A stretch of DNA of 64,000 bases from assembly GCF_000732615.1 (NCBI RefSeq), contig NZ_JPGL01000048.1, positions 1-64,000 of the forward strand, in the 5' to 3' direction. The position numbers and the translations under genes were made by a program. Source of the DNA: Burkholderia paludis. GTDB taxonomy: Bacteria; Pseudomonadota; Gammaproteobacteria; Burkholderiales; Burkholderiaceae. Below are positions 17,234 through 27,132 of the stretch, in pieces (the first letter of the stretch is position 1; each line of letters begins with the position of its first letter). Under the pieces are notes generated by a model. It did not search any database, was not told the origin of the DNA, and was given only the letters and a program-made list of their open reading frames with translations.

Positions 17234-18127
17234 ATGGCGTTGAACCTGACAGAACCCCACGACGAGAGACCCGACCCCGCCGCGGCCAGGTCGCTGGCCG
17301 TCCGCGTGAACGGCGTGCGCATTCATGCGAGGGTGGCCGGCGCCGGCCGGGCCGTCGTGCTGCTGCACGGCTGGCCGCAGACGTCGTACGCGTGGCGCAA
17401 GCTCATGCCGTTGCTGGCGCCGCACTGCCGCGTCATTGCCCCCGATCTGCGCGGATTCGGCCACTCCGGCAAGCCCGCGGCAGGCTATGACAAGAAAACC
17501 GTCGCCAGCGACATCGCCGCGTTGCTGGATGCGCTACAGATCGACACGGCCTGCATCGTCGGACACGACATGGGCGGCCAGGTCGGCTATGCGTTCGCGG
17601 CACTGTATCCGCAACTCGCGGAGCGGTTCGTCTTCATCGAAAGCGGCCTGCCCGGCTTCGGCCAGGAAAAGGCGATGAACGTGGCCACCGGCGGCAGCTG
17701 GCACTTCGGCTTCAACATGGCTGGGGATATTTCCGAGGCGCTGGTGAGCGGCCGCGAAGCCCTGTTCGTCCGCCACTTCGTCCGACGCGACACGGTAGGC
17801 ACCGTCGATCCCGAGTCCATCTCCGAAGCGGACATCGACGTCTATGCGAAGGCGCTCGCCCAGCCCGGCGCGCTGCGCGCAAGCTTCAGCTACTACCGCA
17901 CGCTGTTCGTCGATCGCGACGACAACAAGACGTTCGGAGAAAGGAAACTCGACATGCCCGTCCTCGCCGTCGGATGCGAATTCGGCTATGGCGAAGGGGC
18001 GAAAGCCACCATGGAGCAGGTCGCGTCGAACGTGCGCGGGGTCGTGCTGCGCGATTCCGGCCACTATCCCGCCGAGGAGCAGCCGGAACAGCTTGCGGCC
18101 GTCCTGCTCGACTTTCTGGCGTCGTGA
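17234..18127 (+). CDS. Alpha/beta hydrolase, epoxide hydrolase / haloacetate dehalogenase-like
   Basis: 297 aa. LLHGWPQTSYAWRKLMPLL carries the HGxP oxyanion motif. The nucleophile is aspartate (D112 in VGHDMGGQVGY), as in epoxide hydrolases and dehalogenases rather than esterases, and H277 in DSGHYPAEEQPEQ completes the triad. I chose the ATG at 17234, preceded by GAAGGCGGA; an in-frame start 87 bp upstream adds an unlikely Arg/Asp-rich stretch. The substrate cannot be told from sequence. It lies 168 bp after pip and may be independently transcribed. Confidence 0.83.
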   Translation: MALNLTEPHDERPDPAAARSLAVRVNGVRIHARVAGAGRAVVLLHGWPQTSYAWRKLMPLLAPHCRVIAPDLRGFGHSGKPAAGYDKKTVASDIAALLDALQIDTACIVGHDMGGQVGYAFAALYPQLAERFVFIESGLPGFGQEKAMNVATGGSWHFGFNMAGDISEALVSGREALFVRHFVRRDTVGTVDPESISEADIDVYAKALAQPGALRASFSYYRTLFVDRDDNKTFGERKLDMPVLAVGCEFGYGEGAKATMEQVASNVRGVVLRDSGHYPAEEQPEQLAAVLLDFLAS

Positions 18128-18263
18128 TCGGCCCGGCACGGACCGCGCGCGGCGGGTGCCGCCCCCCGCGCGACGATGCCGTGCGATCGCAGGATGCCGC
18201 ACCGCGTGCGGCGTACGGTCGAGCGACGCCACGGGTGCACGGCCCGATCCGGCTCGCCGGGCA

Positions 18264-18536
18264 TCACAACGCGGCTTCGACGATCGTCCTGCCGCGAATC
18301 GCCCGCTCGACGAGCTGCTCGTCGCCGACCTTGCGGATCGCGTCGTCGAGCAGCCCTTCCGGCGCTTCGGTCGCCACCTTCAGCAAGCCCGACAGGCCGC
18401 GCGCGTCGAGCACCACCAGCGTCTCCATCGAATCCGCACGGCTCACGAGCACGCGGCGCAGCGCCGGCCCCGCGCCGAAGCTCGCGCAAAGCGCAATCGT
18501 GTCGCTGCCGAGCCGGTAGTCGAAGTGCTTGATCAT
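18264..18536 (-). CDS. Small conserved-looking hypothetical protein
   Basis: 90 aa from the ATG at 18536 (MIKHFDYRLGSDTIALC...), with alternating hydrophobic and charged residues and codon bias like its neighbours, so it is probably real. The frame is open 63 bp further upstream with another ATG, but that part is Arg-rich. There is no recognisable domain, signal peptide or membrane segment. It converges on the epoxide-hydrolase-like gene. Confidence 0.5.
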   Translation of the reverse strand: MIKHFDYRLGSDTIALCASFGAGPALRRVLVSRADSMETLVVLDARGLSGLLKVATEAPEGLLDDAIRKVGDEQLVERAIRGRTIVEAAL

Positions 18537-18768
18537 GGTCTGCCGCCGTTGCCAGAGAATGTCGATGCGCGACAGCGCGCCGCCGTGACGCCGGCGCACC
18601 CGCGCATGCCGCCGGCGCCGGACCGGGGTCCGATCCGCTCGCCGGCATCACCATGCTAGGCCCGCAGTATTAACGAAGACTTAAAGGGGCCGCCACGGCG
18701 GCAAACGCGACCGTGCAGGCCGCACCCGGCGTCGGCGAACCAGCGTCGGCGCGCGGCGTCAGGCAACC

Positions 18769-19809
18769 TCAATCAGCATCGAGCGGCTCGACCGTCACGC
18801 CGACCTTCAGCTCCTGATCCGCGCCGCCGCCGCGAATCACGCCGCGCAACGGCGTCACGTCCGCATAGTCGCGGCCGATCGACAGCATCACGTAGTCGTC
18901 GCCGGGCGCGCGGTCGTTGGTCGGGTCGAGCTGCAGCCAGCCGTCGTCCTCGGGCCACGCCGGATCGTACACCGCGACCCACGCATGAGAAGCATCCGCA
19001 CCGATCAGCCGCGGCTGCCCGGGCGGCGGCTGCGTCAGCAGATAACCGCTCACGTAACGCGCGGCCAGCCCGAGCGAGCGCAGCGCGCCGATCATCACGT
19101 GCGCGAAATCCTGGCAGACGCCCTTGCGCAAGCGCAGCGCGTCGAGCGCCGACGTCGTGATGTCGGTGCTGTTCGGCGTATACGCAAAGTCGGCATGCAC
19201 GCGCCGCATCAGGTCCCACGCGGCCTGCACGAGCGGCCGCTGCGGCGTGAAGCTCGCGGCCGCATACGCGGCGAGCTCGGGATCGCACGCGACATGCGGC
19301 GACGTGAACACGAATTCGCTCGCCGCATCGTAAGGCTGCCCCGCGCGGAACCGCAGGCGGTCGCGCACGGCTTCCCACGCGGTCGCATGCGCCGCGTCCG
19401 GCCGCGCGATCGCGGGCGGCGGCTCGCCGCGCGCACCGAGCGACCACACGGGCGGCGTCACGCACACCGTGCTGCGGCTGCGCACGAGCAGCGCGTCGTG
19501 CGCCAGGTTCAGCGCGAACGACGCGCGCGCGTTGCCGAACGCATCGATCTCGGTGCAGACCGACTCCGGCGCGGGCTCGATGTCGAGCGCGAACGACAGC
19601 ACCTGCTGGCGCGGCGTCACGAGCGGCTGCAGGCGAGCCTGGTGCTGCGCCGATTCGACGCGCGCCGCATAACGGTATTCGGTATCGTGCGTCACGCGCA
19701 GCAACCGGCCCGGCGCGGGCGCGGCGACGGCCGCCGCGGCCGGTGCCGATGCCGGTCGCGCGTTGGCCGCACCGGACGGCATTTTTGCCGCACCTTTCGT
19801 CGTCACCAT
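18769..19809 (-). CDS. Transglutaminase-like cysteine protease domain protein (set B)
   Basis: 346 aa. After an Ala/Pro-rich N-terminal tail of ~35 residues comes the bacterial transglutaminase-like N-terminal beta domain (LLRVTHDTEYRYAARVE) and the papain-like core with C232 in GVCQDFAH, H275 in ASHAWVAV and the Asp in LDPTND. Proteins of this type are thought to be peptidases acting on isopeptide or peptide bonds. Its start overlaps by 7 bp the stop of the ATP-grasp/alpha-E fusion upstream, so the two are cotranscribed and probably coupled. Confidence 0.88.
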   Translation of the reverse strand: MVTTKGAAKMPSGAANARPASAPAAAAVAAPAPGRLLRVTHDTEYRYAARVESAQHQARLQPLVTPRQQVLSFALDIEPAPESVCTEIDAFGNARASFALNLAHDALLVRSRSTVCVTPPVWSLGARGEPPPAIARPDAAHATAWEAVRDRLRFRAGQPYDAASEFVFTSPHVACDPELAAYAAASFTPQRPLVQAAWDLMRRVHADFAYTPNSTDITTSALDALRLRKGVCQDFAHVMIGALRSLGLAARYVSGYLLTQPPPGQPRLIGADASHAWVAVYDPAWPEDDGWLQLDPTNDRAPGDDYVMLSIGRDYADVTPLRGVIRGGGADQELKVGVTVEPLDAD

Positions 19810-22460
19810 AGTGTCCTGCCCGCCTCGCGCACGTGGCTGAAATAGCGCTCGCCGATCCGGTTCGACAGCTCCCAGACCGCCCTCGTCGTCTTATCGAGCG
19901 CGTCGAGCAGCCGGTCGTGCCGGCCGCCTTCGTCGGTCTCGCACAGCTCGTGCAGCGACCACGCCGGCACGTCCGGGATCGTCTCGGCCAGCTCGGACAG
20001 CGCATAGCCTTCGCTGCGCTCCACCTTCGTCAGGCGGCTGCGCATGGCCTGCACGACCCACCCGAGCGAGTGAGGATTGTCGGTATCAAGCACGACGAGC
20101 GACAGCAGCGGCGCGACGTCGAAACCGCGCTGGAAGCGCGAGCGGAACGTAATCGAGCTGTCGAACAGCTCCAGCACCAGCTCGAAACCGTCCTGCCGGT
20201 GCACGGCGCCCTCCTCGAACGCGAACCGCAGCACGCTGCAGAGGAAATCCAGCCGGTCGATCTGCCGGCCGATCGACAGCAGCCGCCAGCCGTCGTCGCG
20301 CGTCATGTTGTCGGTCTGCGCGCCGGTGATCGCGCCGAGCAACAGGCCGAGGCGGCCGAGCAACTGCAGCGCCTCGTTGCCGAGCTGCTCTTCCGCTTCC
20401 GGATGGTCGGCGCTGTCCGCGAACAGTTGCGTCGCGTCGTCGATCAACCGCCACTGGTCGCTCGACAGCCGCTCGCGAATCGCGGCTGCCGCGCCGCGCA
20501 TCCCGAACAGGCACGACGCGATGCCCGACGTGCGATCCGCGCCGCGCGTCAGCGACGTCGCGAGCGCATGCTGGAACGCGCGCGGCGCATGGACGGCATT
20601 CGGCGCATCGGCCGCGACCAGCCCCGTGTCCCGGCACAGCGTGTCGATCAGCTCCAGATGCGCGGGGCTGTCGACGTCGTCCTCGCCGCGCAGCCGTTCG
20701 AGCGCCGCGCGCGCGAGGCGCATCAGGTTGGTCGCGCGTTCGGTGTAGCGGCCGAGCCAGAACAGGTTCTCGGCCGCGCGACTCGCGATCGCGCGCGGCC
20801 GCTCGACGAGATCGTCGGGGCCGAGGTGTGTCTGCAGCAGCGTCGTCGAATCGACGATGCCTTCGGTCATCACCCAGGTATCGACGGTGCTGCCGCCGCG
20901 CGGCATCGGCGCGTTGAACAGCGTGTCGCGCGTGCCGACCCGCGACAGGCCGCCCGGCAGGAGCCGCCAGCGCTGCTCACCGTCGGCGAGCGCGAAGACG
21001 CGCAGCAGCAGCGGCTTCGGCACGATGCGCGCGCTGCCGTTGACGCCGTTGCCGTCGGGTGCGTCCTGGCGCGGCCAGGTCGGCGCCTGCGACAGCGGCA
21101 GATCGGCCTGCACCGTGTAGTGTTCCGGCCTCGCGAGGATCCGCGCGCGCCACTCGGCGAGCTGCGCCTGCGTGAGCCGCGCGCCGATCACCGGCTCGAA
21201 CGAGCCGCCGGCCTGCACGTCGGGCGGATAGGTCGGTTTCACGATGCCGCGCGCGAGCTGCGGCAGCGCGTCCTCGCACGCGGCCGTCTCGCCACACCAC
21301 CACGAATGCAGGGCCGGCAGCGTCAGCGTTTCGCCGAGCAGCCCTTCCGCCAGGCGCGGCATGAAGCCGAGCATGGCCGGCGATTCGAGGAAGCTCGAGC
21401 CCGGCGCATTCGCGAGCAGCACGTTGCCCGCGCGCACGGCCTGCAGCAGCCCCGGCACGCCGAGCATCGAATCGGGCCGCAGTTCGAGCGGATCGAGCCA
21501 TGCGTCGTCGACGCGCCGCAGGATCCCGTGCACGGGTTCGAGCCCGCCCAGCGTCTTCAGGAACACGCGGTTGTCGCGCGCGGTCAGGTCGCCGCCCTCG
21601 ACCAGCGTGAGGCCGAGGTAGCGGGCGAGATACGCGTGCTCGAAATAGGTCGCGCTGTGCGGCCCCGGCGTCAGCAGCACGATCCGCGAGTTCCGCGCGG
21701 CCGGGCTGAGCGCCTGCATGCTCTGCAGCAGCGCGCGGTAGGCGGACGCGAGCCGCTGCACGCGCAGCCCGCGAAACCCGCGCGGAAAGAGCCGCGACAC
21801 GATCAGCCGGTTTTCCAGCAGGTAGCCGAGCCCCGCCGCGCCCTGCGTGTGCTGCGCGACGATCCGCCACTGACCGTCCGGGCCGCGCGCGAGATCGAAC
21901 GCGACGACGTGCAGCCACGTATCGCCCGGCACGCACGCGCCGCGCATCGCGCGCAGGTAGCCGGGATGCCCGGTGACGAGCGCGGGCGGCAACAGCCCGC
22001 GTTCGAGGATCGTCTGCGGCCCGTACAGGTCGGCCAGCGTCGCGTTGAGCAGCCGCACGCGCTGCAGCACGCCGCGCTCGATCGCGACCCAGTCCTCGGG
22101 CGTGACGATCAGCGGCAGCAGGTCGAGCGACCACGGGCCGACCGCGCCGTCGCCGGCGCGCTGCTCGTGGAGCTGGTAGAACAGCCCGTTCTCGCGCATG
22201 CGCCGGTGCAGCGAATCGGCGCGGCGATCGAGGTCGGCCACGCCGTCGCTGCCGATCGACGTGAAAAAGCTGCGCCACGCGGGTGCGAGCGCGGGCGCGT
22301 TCAGGCCCGCCGCGCTGCCGCGCAGTTCGTCGTAACGACCGGCGGCCGCCGGCGCCGCAAGCGCGGCGGCCAGTTCAGCGGCGTCCGGCTGCGTGCCGGT
22401 ATCGAAAAGCGTGGGCATCGCGTCGGGAGCGGCGAGATGATCTAAGTCAATGGGCGGCAC
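19803..22460 (-). CDS. Circularly permuted ATP-grasp / alpha-E fusion protein (set B)
   Basis: 885 aa. Residues up to about 480 align by eye with the separate ATP-grasp protein at 28139-29554 (shared blocks TPGPHSATYFEHAYLARYLG, RRVDDAWLDPLELRPDSMLG and the closing TVDTWVM). Residues from about 515 are an alpha-E domain beginning AENLFWLGRYTERATNLMRL. ATP-grasp enzymes join a carboxylate to an amine; alpha-E is a helical partner of unknown role. Several ATP-grasp core residues present in the paralogue are replaced here (see findings). Transcribed with the downstream transglutaminase. Confidence 0.85.
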   Translation of the reverse strand: MPPIDLDHLAAPDAMPTLFDTGTQPDAAELAAALAAPAAAGRYDELRGSAAGLNAPALAPAWRSFFTSIGSDGVADLDRRADSLHRRMRENGLFYQLHEQRAGDGAVGPWSLDLLPLIVTPEDWVAIERGVLQRVRLLNATLADLYGPQTILERGLLPPALVTGHPGYLRAMRGACVPGDTWLHVVAFDLARGPDGQWRIVAQHTQGAAGLGYLLENRLIVSRLFPRGFRGLRVQRLASAYRALLQSMQALSPAARNSRIVLLTPGPHSATYFEHAYLARYLGLTLVEGGDLTARDNRVFLKTLGGLEPVHGILRRVDDAWLDPLELRPDSMLGVPGLLQAVRAGNVLLANAPGSSFLESPAMLGFMPRLAEGLLGETLTLPALHSWWCGETAACEDALPQLARGIVKPTYPPDVQAGGSFEPVIGARLTQAQLAEWRARILARPEHYTVQADLPLSQAPTWPRQDAPDGNGVNGSARIVPKPLLLRVFALADGEQRWRLLPGGLSRVGTRDTLFNAPMPRGGSTVDTWVMTEGIVDSTTLLQTHLGPDDLVERPRAIASRAAENLFWLGRYTERATNLMRLARAALERLRGEDDVDSPAHLELIDTLCRDTGLVAADAPNAVHAPRAFQHALATSLTRGADRTSGIASCLFGMRGAAAAIRERLSSDQWRLIDDATQLFADSADHPEAEEQLGNEALQLLGRLGLLLGAITGAQTDNMTRDDGWRLLSIGRQIDRLDFLCSVLRFAFEEGAVHRQDGFELVLELFDSSITFRSRFQRGFDVAPLLSLVVLDTDNPHSLGWVVQAMRSRLTKVERSEGYALSELAETIPDVPAWSLHELCETDEGGRHDRLLDALDKTTRAVWELSNRIGERYFSHVREAGRTLW

Positions 22461-22639
22461 GATGTCGTTCCGTCGTCAAGGGGCGGGCGCGCACGCGCGC
22501 CGCCGCGCCGATGGCAGGCCGCGGCGCACGGCGCGCGGCCGCAATCTGCCCGCATCCTAGCATTCCGGCGGGGCCGCCAGCAGCCGGCGCGCCCGGGTAC
22601 CGCACACCGTGCATCGTCATTCGTCCCTTCATCGTCCGC

Positions 22640-25600
22640 TCAAGGCCGCCGCAGGTCGAGCGTGAACGGGAACTCGCGGCTCGGCGCGGCCGCCGCGACC
22701 GTCATCCGCCCCGGCGTATGCCCCATCTCGACGAAGCGCGCGAGCCGCCGGCTCTCGGCCTCGTACGCATTGACCGGGAACGTCGCGTAGTTGCGACCGC
22801 CCGGATGCGCGACGTGGTAACGGCAGCCGCCGAGCGAGCGCTGCAGCCACGTGTCGACGATGTCGAACGTCAGCGGCGCATGCACGCCGATGGTCGGATG
22901 CAGCGCGGACGGCGGCGACCATGCCTTGTAGCGCACGCCGGCGACGTACTCGCCGACGGTGCCGGTCGGCTGCAGCGGCAGCGCGCGGCCGTTGACCGTC
23001 ACCACGTGGCGGTTGTCGTTCAGCCCCGTCACGCGCACTTCGAGCCGTTCGACCGACGAATCGACGTAGCGCACCGTGCCGCCGGTCGCGCCCTCTTCGC
23101 CCATCACGTGCCACGGCTCCAGCGCGCCGCGCAGCGACAACTGCATGCCGTTCACCGCGATCTGGCCGAACAGCGGAAAGCGGAATTCGAAATGCGGCGC
23201 GAACCACGCCGGATCGAATGCGAACCCGGCATCGCGCAGTTCGGCCAGCACGTCGTCGAAATCCATCTGGAGAAACGCGGGCAGCATGAAACGGTCGTGC
23301 AGCGCGGTGCCCCAGCGCGTGAGCGGAGTCGTGTACGGGGCGGCCCAGAAGCGGGCGACCAGCGCGCGCAGCAGCAGTTGCTGCACGACGCTCATCCGCG
23401 CATGCGGCGGCATTTCGAACGCGCGCAGTTCGAGCAGGCCGAGCCGGCCGGTCGACGAATCGGGCGAATACAGCTTGTCGATGCAGAATTCGCTGCGGTG
23501 CGTGTTGCCGGTCACGTCGACCAGCAGGTTGCGCAGCACGCGGTCGACGAGCCATGGCGGCATGTCCTGCCCGAACAGCAGCTTGTTGCGCTGGATCTCC
23601 GCGAATGCGATGTCGAGTTCGTAGAGCTGGTCGTTGCGCGCCTCGTCGACGCGCGGCGCCTGGCTCGTCGGCCCGATGAACAGCCCCGAGAACAGGTAGG
23701 ACAGCGACGGATGGTTGTGCCAGTACGCCACCAGGCTCGCCAGCAGGTCCGGGCGGCGCAGGAACGGGCTGTCGGCCGGCGTCGCGCCGCCGAGCACGAA
23801 GTGGTTGCCGCCGCCCGTGCCGACGTGGCGGCCGTCGACCATGAACTTCTCGCTGCACAGCCGCGACTGCCAGGCGGCGTCGTACAGGAATTCGGTGTGA
23901 TCGACGAGTTCGTCGAAGTTCGTGGCCGGATGGATGTTCACCTCGATCACGCCCGGATCGGGCGTCACCTGCAGCACCTTCAGCCGCGCATCGCGCGGCG
24001 GCGGATAGCCTTCGAGCACGAGCTTCACGCCGAGCGCGTGCGCGGTCAGCTCGATCGCGCCGAGCAGGTCGAGATAATCCTCGAGCGCGGCGAGCGGCGG
24101 CATGAACAGGTACAGGATGCCGTTGCGCACTTCGACGCACAGCGCGGTGCGGGTGATCCATGCGGCCGATTCGAAACGCTCCGGCTGGCGCCGCGGGTCG
24201 TGCGAGGCGGCCCGCCTGCTCGCGGCCGCGCCGTCGTCCCGCCATTGCATCACGGTCTGCGCGGCCGCTTCGCGATGCACGCCGGACAGGTAGCGCGGCG
24301 CGTCGGCCGGGCCCGCATAGCGCGCGCGGATCGCGGCGGCGTCCGGCAGCGCGGTGCGCGGCGCGAACGGGTCGCGCTCGGCCAGGTACGGATAGTCGGC
24401 GCGGCTGGCCCACGGCAGCGAATCGAGCGGCAGCCGATAGCCCATCGGCGAATCGCCGGGCACGAGGTACATCCGCTCGTCGCGGAAGAACCACGGGCCT
24501 GTCTGCCAGCGCGGCCCGTCCAGGCCCGGCGCGTCGTCCGTACGCTTCACCGGCAGCACGTAGCCGACCACGCTGTCGAGGTGCTGCTCGAACACCTTGC
24601 GCAGCCGCGCGCGTTCGAGCTCGTCGTCGAGACGCGAGTCGAACGGATCGACGTTGACCGGCAGCCGGCGCTCGCGCCACAGGTAGTACCAGACATCCTC
24701 GTAGCCGGGCCGGATGAATTCGTCGGTCAGGTGCAGCCGCGCGGCGAGCGCATCGATGAAGCGCTTCGCGTCGTCGGTCGTATACGCGGACGGCTCGCGC
24801 TCGTCGGCGAACAGCGACGGGTCGTGCCACACGGGCTGGCCGTCCGCGCGCCAGAAGATCGACAGCGCCCAGCGCGGCAGTTGCTCGCCCGGATACCACT
24901 TGCCCTGCCCGAAATGCAGGAAGCCGCCGTCGCCGTATTCGGCGCGCAGCCGCTGCACGAGTTCGGTCGCGTAGCCGCGCTTGGTCGGGCCGAGCGCATC
25001 GGTGTTCCACTCCGCGCCGTCGCGATCGTCGATCGACACGAAGGTCGGCTCGCCGCCCTGCGTGAGCCGCACGTCGCCGGCCGCCAGCGCGCCGTCGACC
25101 TGCGTGCCGAGCGCGCGCACCGCGTCCCATTGCGATTCCGTATACGGCTTCGTCACGCGCGGCGATTCGTACACGCGCGTCACGGACATCTCGTGCTCGA
25201 ACGCCACTTCGCATTCGTCGATCAGCCCCTCGACCGGCGCGGCGCTGGTCGGCTGCGGCGTGCAGGCGAGCGGAATGTGGCCTTCGCCGGCGAGCAGGCC
25301 CGAGGTCGGATCGAAGCCGATCCAGCCCGCGCCCGGCAGGTAGACCTCGCACCACGCGTGCAGGTCGGTGAAGTCGACCGACGTGCCGCTCGGGCCGTCG
25401 AGCGACTTCACGTCGGGCGTGAGCTGGATCAGGTAGCCCGACACGAAACGCGCGGCGATGCCGAGATGGCGGCACAGCTGCACGAGCAGCCACGCGCTGT
25501 CGCGGCACGAACCCGACGCGAGCTCGAGCGTCTGCTCAGGCGTCTGCACGCCCGGCTCCATCCGCACGAGATAGCCGATGTCGCGCTGCAGCTGCTGGTT

Positions 25601-26053
25601 CAGCGCGACGAGGAAATCCACCGTGGCCGCCGGCGTACGGTCGACGCCGTCGAGATACGTCCGGAACAGCGGCGACGCGCTCGTCTGCGGATCGCGCGCG
25701 AGATACGGCGCAAGCTCGGTCTTCAGCGCGTCGTCATAGCTGAACGGATACTGCTCCGCGCTGGCTTCGAGAAAGAAGTCGAACGGGTTGTACACCGACA
25801 TCTCGGCGACGAGGTCGATCGTGATCTCGAAGTGCTCGGTGCGTTCGGGAAACACGAGCCGCGCGAGATAGTTCGAGAACGGGTCCTGCTGCCAGTTGAT
25901 GAAGTGCAGCGCGGGTTCGACCGTCATCGAATACGCGAGGATCGGCGTCCGGCAATGCGGCGCGGGCCGCAGCCGTACGACCTGCGGGCCGAGGTTGACG
26001 AGCTGGTCGTAGCGATAGCGGGTGGTGTGGTGCAGCGCGACGTGGATGGACAT
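22640..26053 (-). CDS. Large transglutaminase-like protein with DUF2126 domain
   Basis: 1137 aa from the ATG at 26053. The N-terminal ~290 residues are a transglutaminase-like module (SIHVALHHTTRYRYDQLVNLG, then C183 in GSCRDSAWLLVQLCRHLG and a DLHAWCEVYLPGAGWIGFDP block with the His and Asp). The remainder, about 800 residues, is the large DUF2126 region that accompanies this module in many proteobacteria. The catalytic Cys is intact, unlike in the next gene. A hydrolase acting on the product of the ATP-grasp enzymes is the published prediction for the family; no reaction is known to me. Confidence 0.87.
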   Translation of the reverse strand: MSIHVALHHTTRYRYDQLVNLGPQVVRLRPAPHCRTPILAYSMTVEPALHFINWQQDPFSNYLARLVFPERTEHFEITIDLVAEMSVYNPFDFFLEASAEQYPFSYDDALKTELAPYLARDPQTSASPLFRTYLDGVDRTPAATVDFLVALNQQLQRDIGYLVRMEPGVQTPEQTLELASGSCRDSAWLLVQLCRHLGIAARFVSGYLIQLTPDVKSLDGPSGTSVDFTDLHAWCEVYLPGAGWIGFDPTSGLLAGEGHIPLACTPQPTSAAPVEGLIDECEVAFEHEMSVTRVYESPRVTKPYTESQWDAVRALGTQVDGALAAGDVRLTQGGEPTFVSIDDRDGAEWNTDALGPTKRGYATELVQRLRAEYGDGGFLHFGQGKWYPGEQLPRWALSIFWRADGQPVWHDPSLFADEREPSAYTTDDAKRFIDALAARLHLTDEFIRPGYEDVWYYLWRERRLPVNVDPFDSRLDDELERARLRKVFEQHLDSVVGYVLPVKRTDDAPGLDGPRWQTGPWFFRDERMYLVPGDSPMGYRLPLDSLPWASRADYPYLAERDPFAPRTALPDAAAIRARYAGPADAPRYLSGVHREAAAQTVMQWRDDGAAASRRAASHDPRRQPERFESAAWITRTALCVEVRNGILYLFMPPLAALEDYLDLLGAIELTAHALGVKLVLEGYPPPRDARLKVLQVTPDPGVIEVNIHPATNFDELVDHTEFLYDAAWQSRLCSEKFMVDGRHVGTGGGNHFVLGGATPADSPFLRRPDLLASLVAYWHNHPSLSYLFSGLFIGPTSQAPRVDEARNDQLYELDIAFAEIQRNKLLFGQDMPPWLVDRVLRNLLVDVTGNTHRSEFCIDKLYSPDSSTGRLGLLELRAFEMPPHARMSVVQQLLLRALVARFWAAPYTTPLTRWGTALHDRFMLPAFLQMDFDDVLAELRDAGFAFDPAWFAPHFEFRFPLFGQIAVNGMQLSLRGALEPWHVMGEEGATGGTVRYVDSSVERLEVRVTGLNDNRHVVTVNGRALPLQPTGTVGEYVAGVRYKAWSPPSALHPTIGVHAPLTFDIVDTWLQRSLGGCRYHVAHPGGRNYATFPVNAYEAESRRLARFVEMGHTPGRMTVAAAAPSREFPFTLDLRRP

Positions 26054-26146
26054 GAGAGCTCGGTTCGGGTTGAGCCGGCCGCGCACGCCGCGTCGCGTGC
26101 GACGCGGCGGCCCGGCATGGCGGATTCGGCGAAAGCGCGCGTCGGG

Positions 26147-27124
26147 TCAGACGAGTTCCGGCGACTGCACGACGCTGATCTCGATGCCGACGGCGGTCGC
26201 GCCGAGCCCCGTCACCGGCTGCGCGTCGCGATAATCGAGGCCGACCGCGATGCGCACGTAGCGCTCGTCCGGGCAGCGGTTCATGAACGGATCGAACCCG
26301 ACCCAGCCGAGCCCTTCGACATAGGCCTCCGCCCACGCATGGCCGGCCGGCTGCTGCATCAGCGCGGCGGCTTGCGTCTGCCCGCCGAGCGCCGCCTGCG
26401 CCTGCCCCTGCGACTGGGCGGCATGCGACGCGCCGAGCGCCTGCTGCATCCCCTCGCCGCTCTGCAGCGCGAGCGCCTCCTCCTCGCCTTCGTCGCCCGC
26501 GTTCTGCTTCGCGTCGGCGATGCGCTGCATCGCGCTGTCGGCGAGCACGTAGCCGGAGATATAGCGCGCGGGAATCTTCAATGCGCGTGCCGCCGCGATG
26601 AACGCATGCGCGTGGTCGCGGCTCGTGCCCTCGCCGCTTTCCAGCGCGGTTTCGGCGTCGACGGGCGCGTCGGCGGCCAGGTTCGGCGCGTATGCGATGC
26701 GGCCGTGCACCTCGGTCATCAACCAGTGCAGCGCGTCGAGACCGCGCGGATCGATCGGCAGCGCCTCGGCGAGCGCGCGCACGATGTCGCCCGCTTTCGT
26801 CAGCGCGGTCTCGCGCTCGAAAATCCACGGCGGCGCATAGCCTTCAGGATTGCCGACTATGCCCGCGCGGTCCTGCGTCTCGACGACGCCGGCCGCAATG
26901 ACGACGATCTCGGCCTTCGCGCCGCGGTCGTGCCGCACCAGGTCGATCCGGTTGCCGAGCCCGTCGGCGTACGACAGCGTCGGCTCGACGCCGTCGATCG
27001 TCACCTGCCACGCGCGCACCGTCTGCCCGGGGCCCGACTGCGGGCGCAGCCGCAGCCGTTGCAGCGCATGGGTGGCTTGATCGTCGAACTGATAACGCGA
27101 GATGTGTCGGATGGCGAGTCGCAT
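26147..27124 (-). CDS. Transglutaminase-like protein with Cys-to-Ser active site (set A)
   Basis: 325 aa starting MRLAIRHISRYQFDDQATHALQRL, the N-terminal beta domain of this family. The core reads EGTSRDHAHAF where the two sister proteins read GVCQDFAH and GSCRDSAW, so the nucleophile position is S168 rather than Cys. H262 (GHAWAEAYVEG) and the Asp of GFDPFMNR are kept. Between them is a ~55-residue insert rich in Ala, Gln, Gly and Glu, a flexible linker. It is either an inactive paralogue with a binding role or a Ser-dependent enzyme. It lies 8 bp downstream of the alpha-E gene, in the same operon. Confidence 0.85.
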   Translation of the reverse strand: MRLAIRHISRYQFDDQATHALQRLRLRPQSGPGQTVRAWQVTIDGVEPTLSYADGLGNRIDLVRHDRGAKAEIVVIAAGVVETQDRAGIVGNPEGYAPPWIFERETALTKAGDIVRALAEALPIDPRGLDALHWLMTEVHGRIAYAPNLAADAPVDAETALESGEGTSRDHAHAFIAAARALKIPARYISGYVLADSAMQRIADAKQNAGDEGEEEALALQSGEGMQQALGASHAAQSQGQAQAALGGQTQAAALMQQPAGHAWAEAYVEGLGWVGFDPFMNRCPDERYVRIAVGLDYRDAQPVTGLGATAVGIEISVVQSPELV

Positions 27125-27132
27125 GGCAAGTC

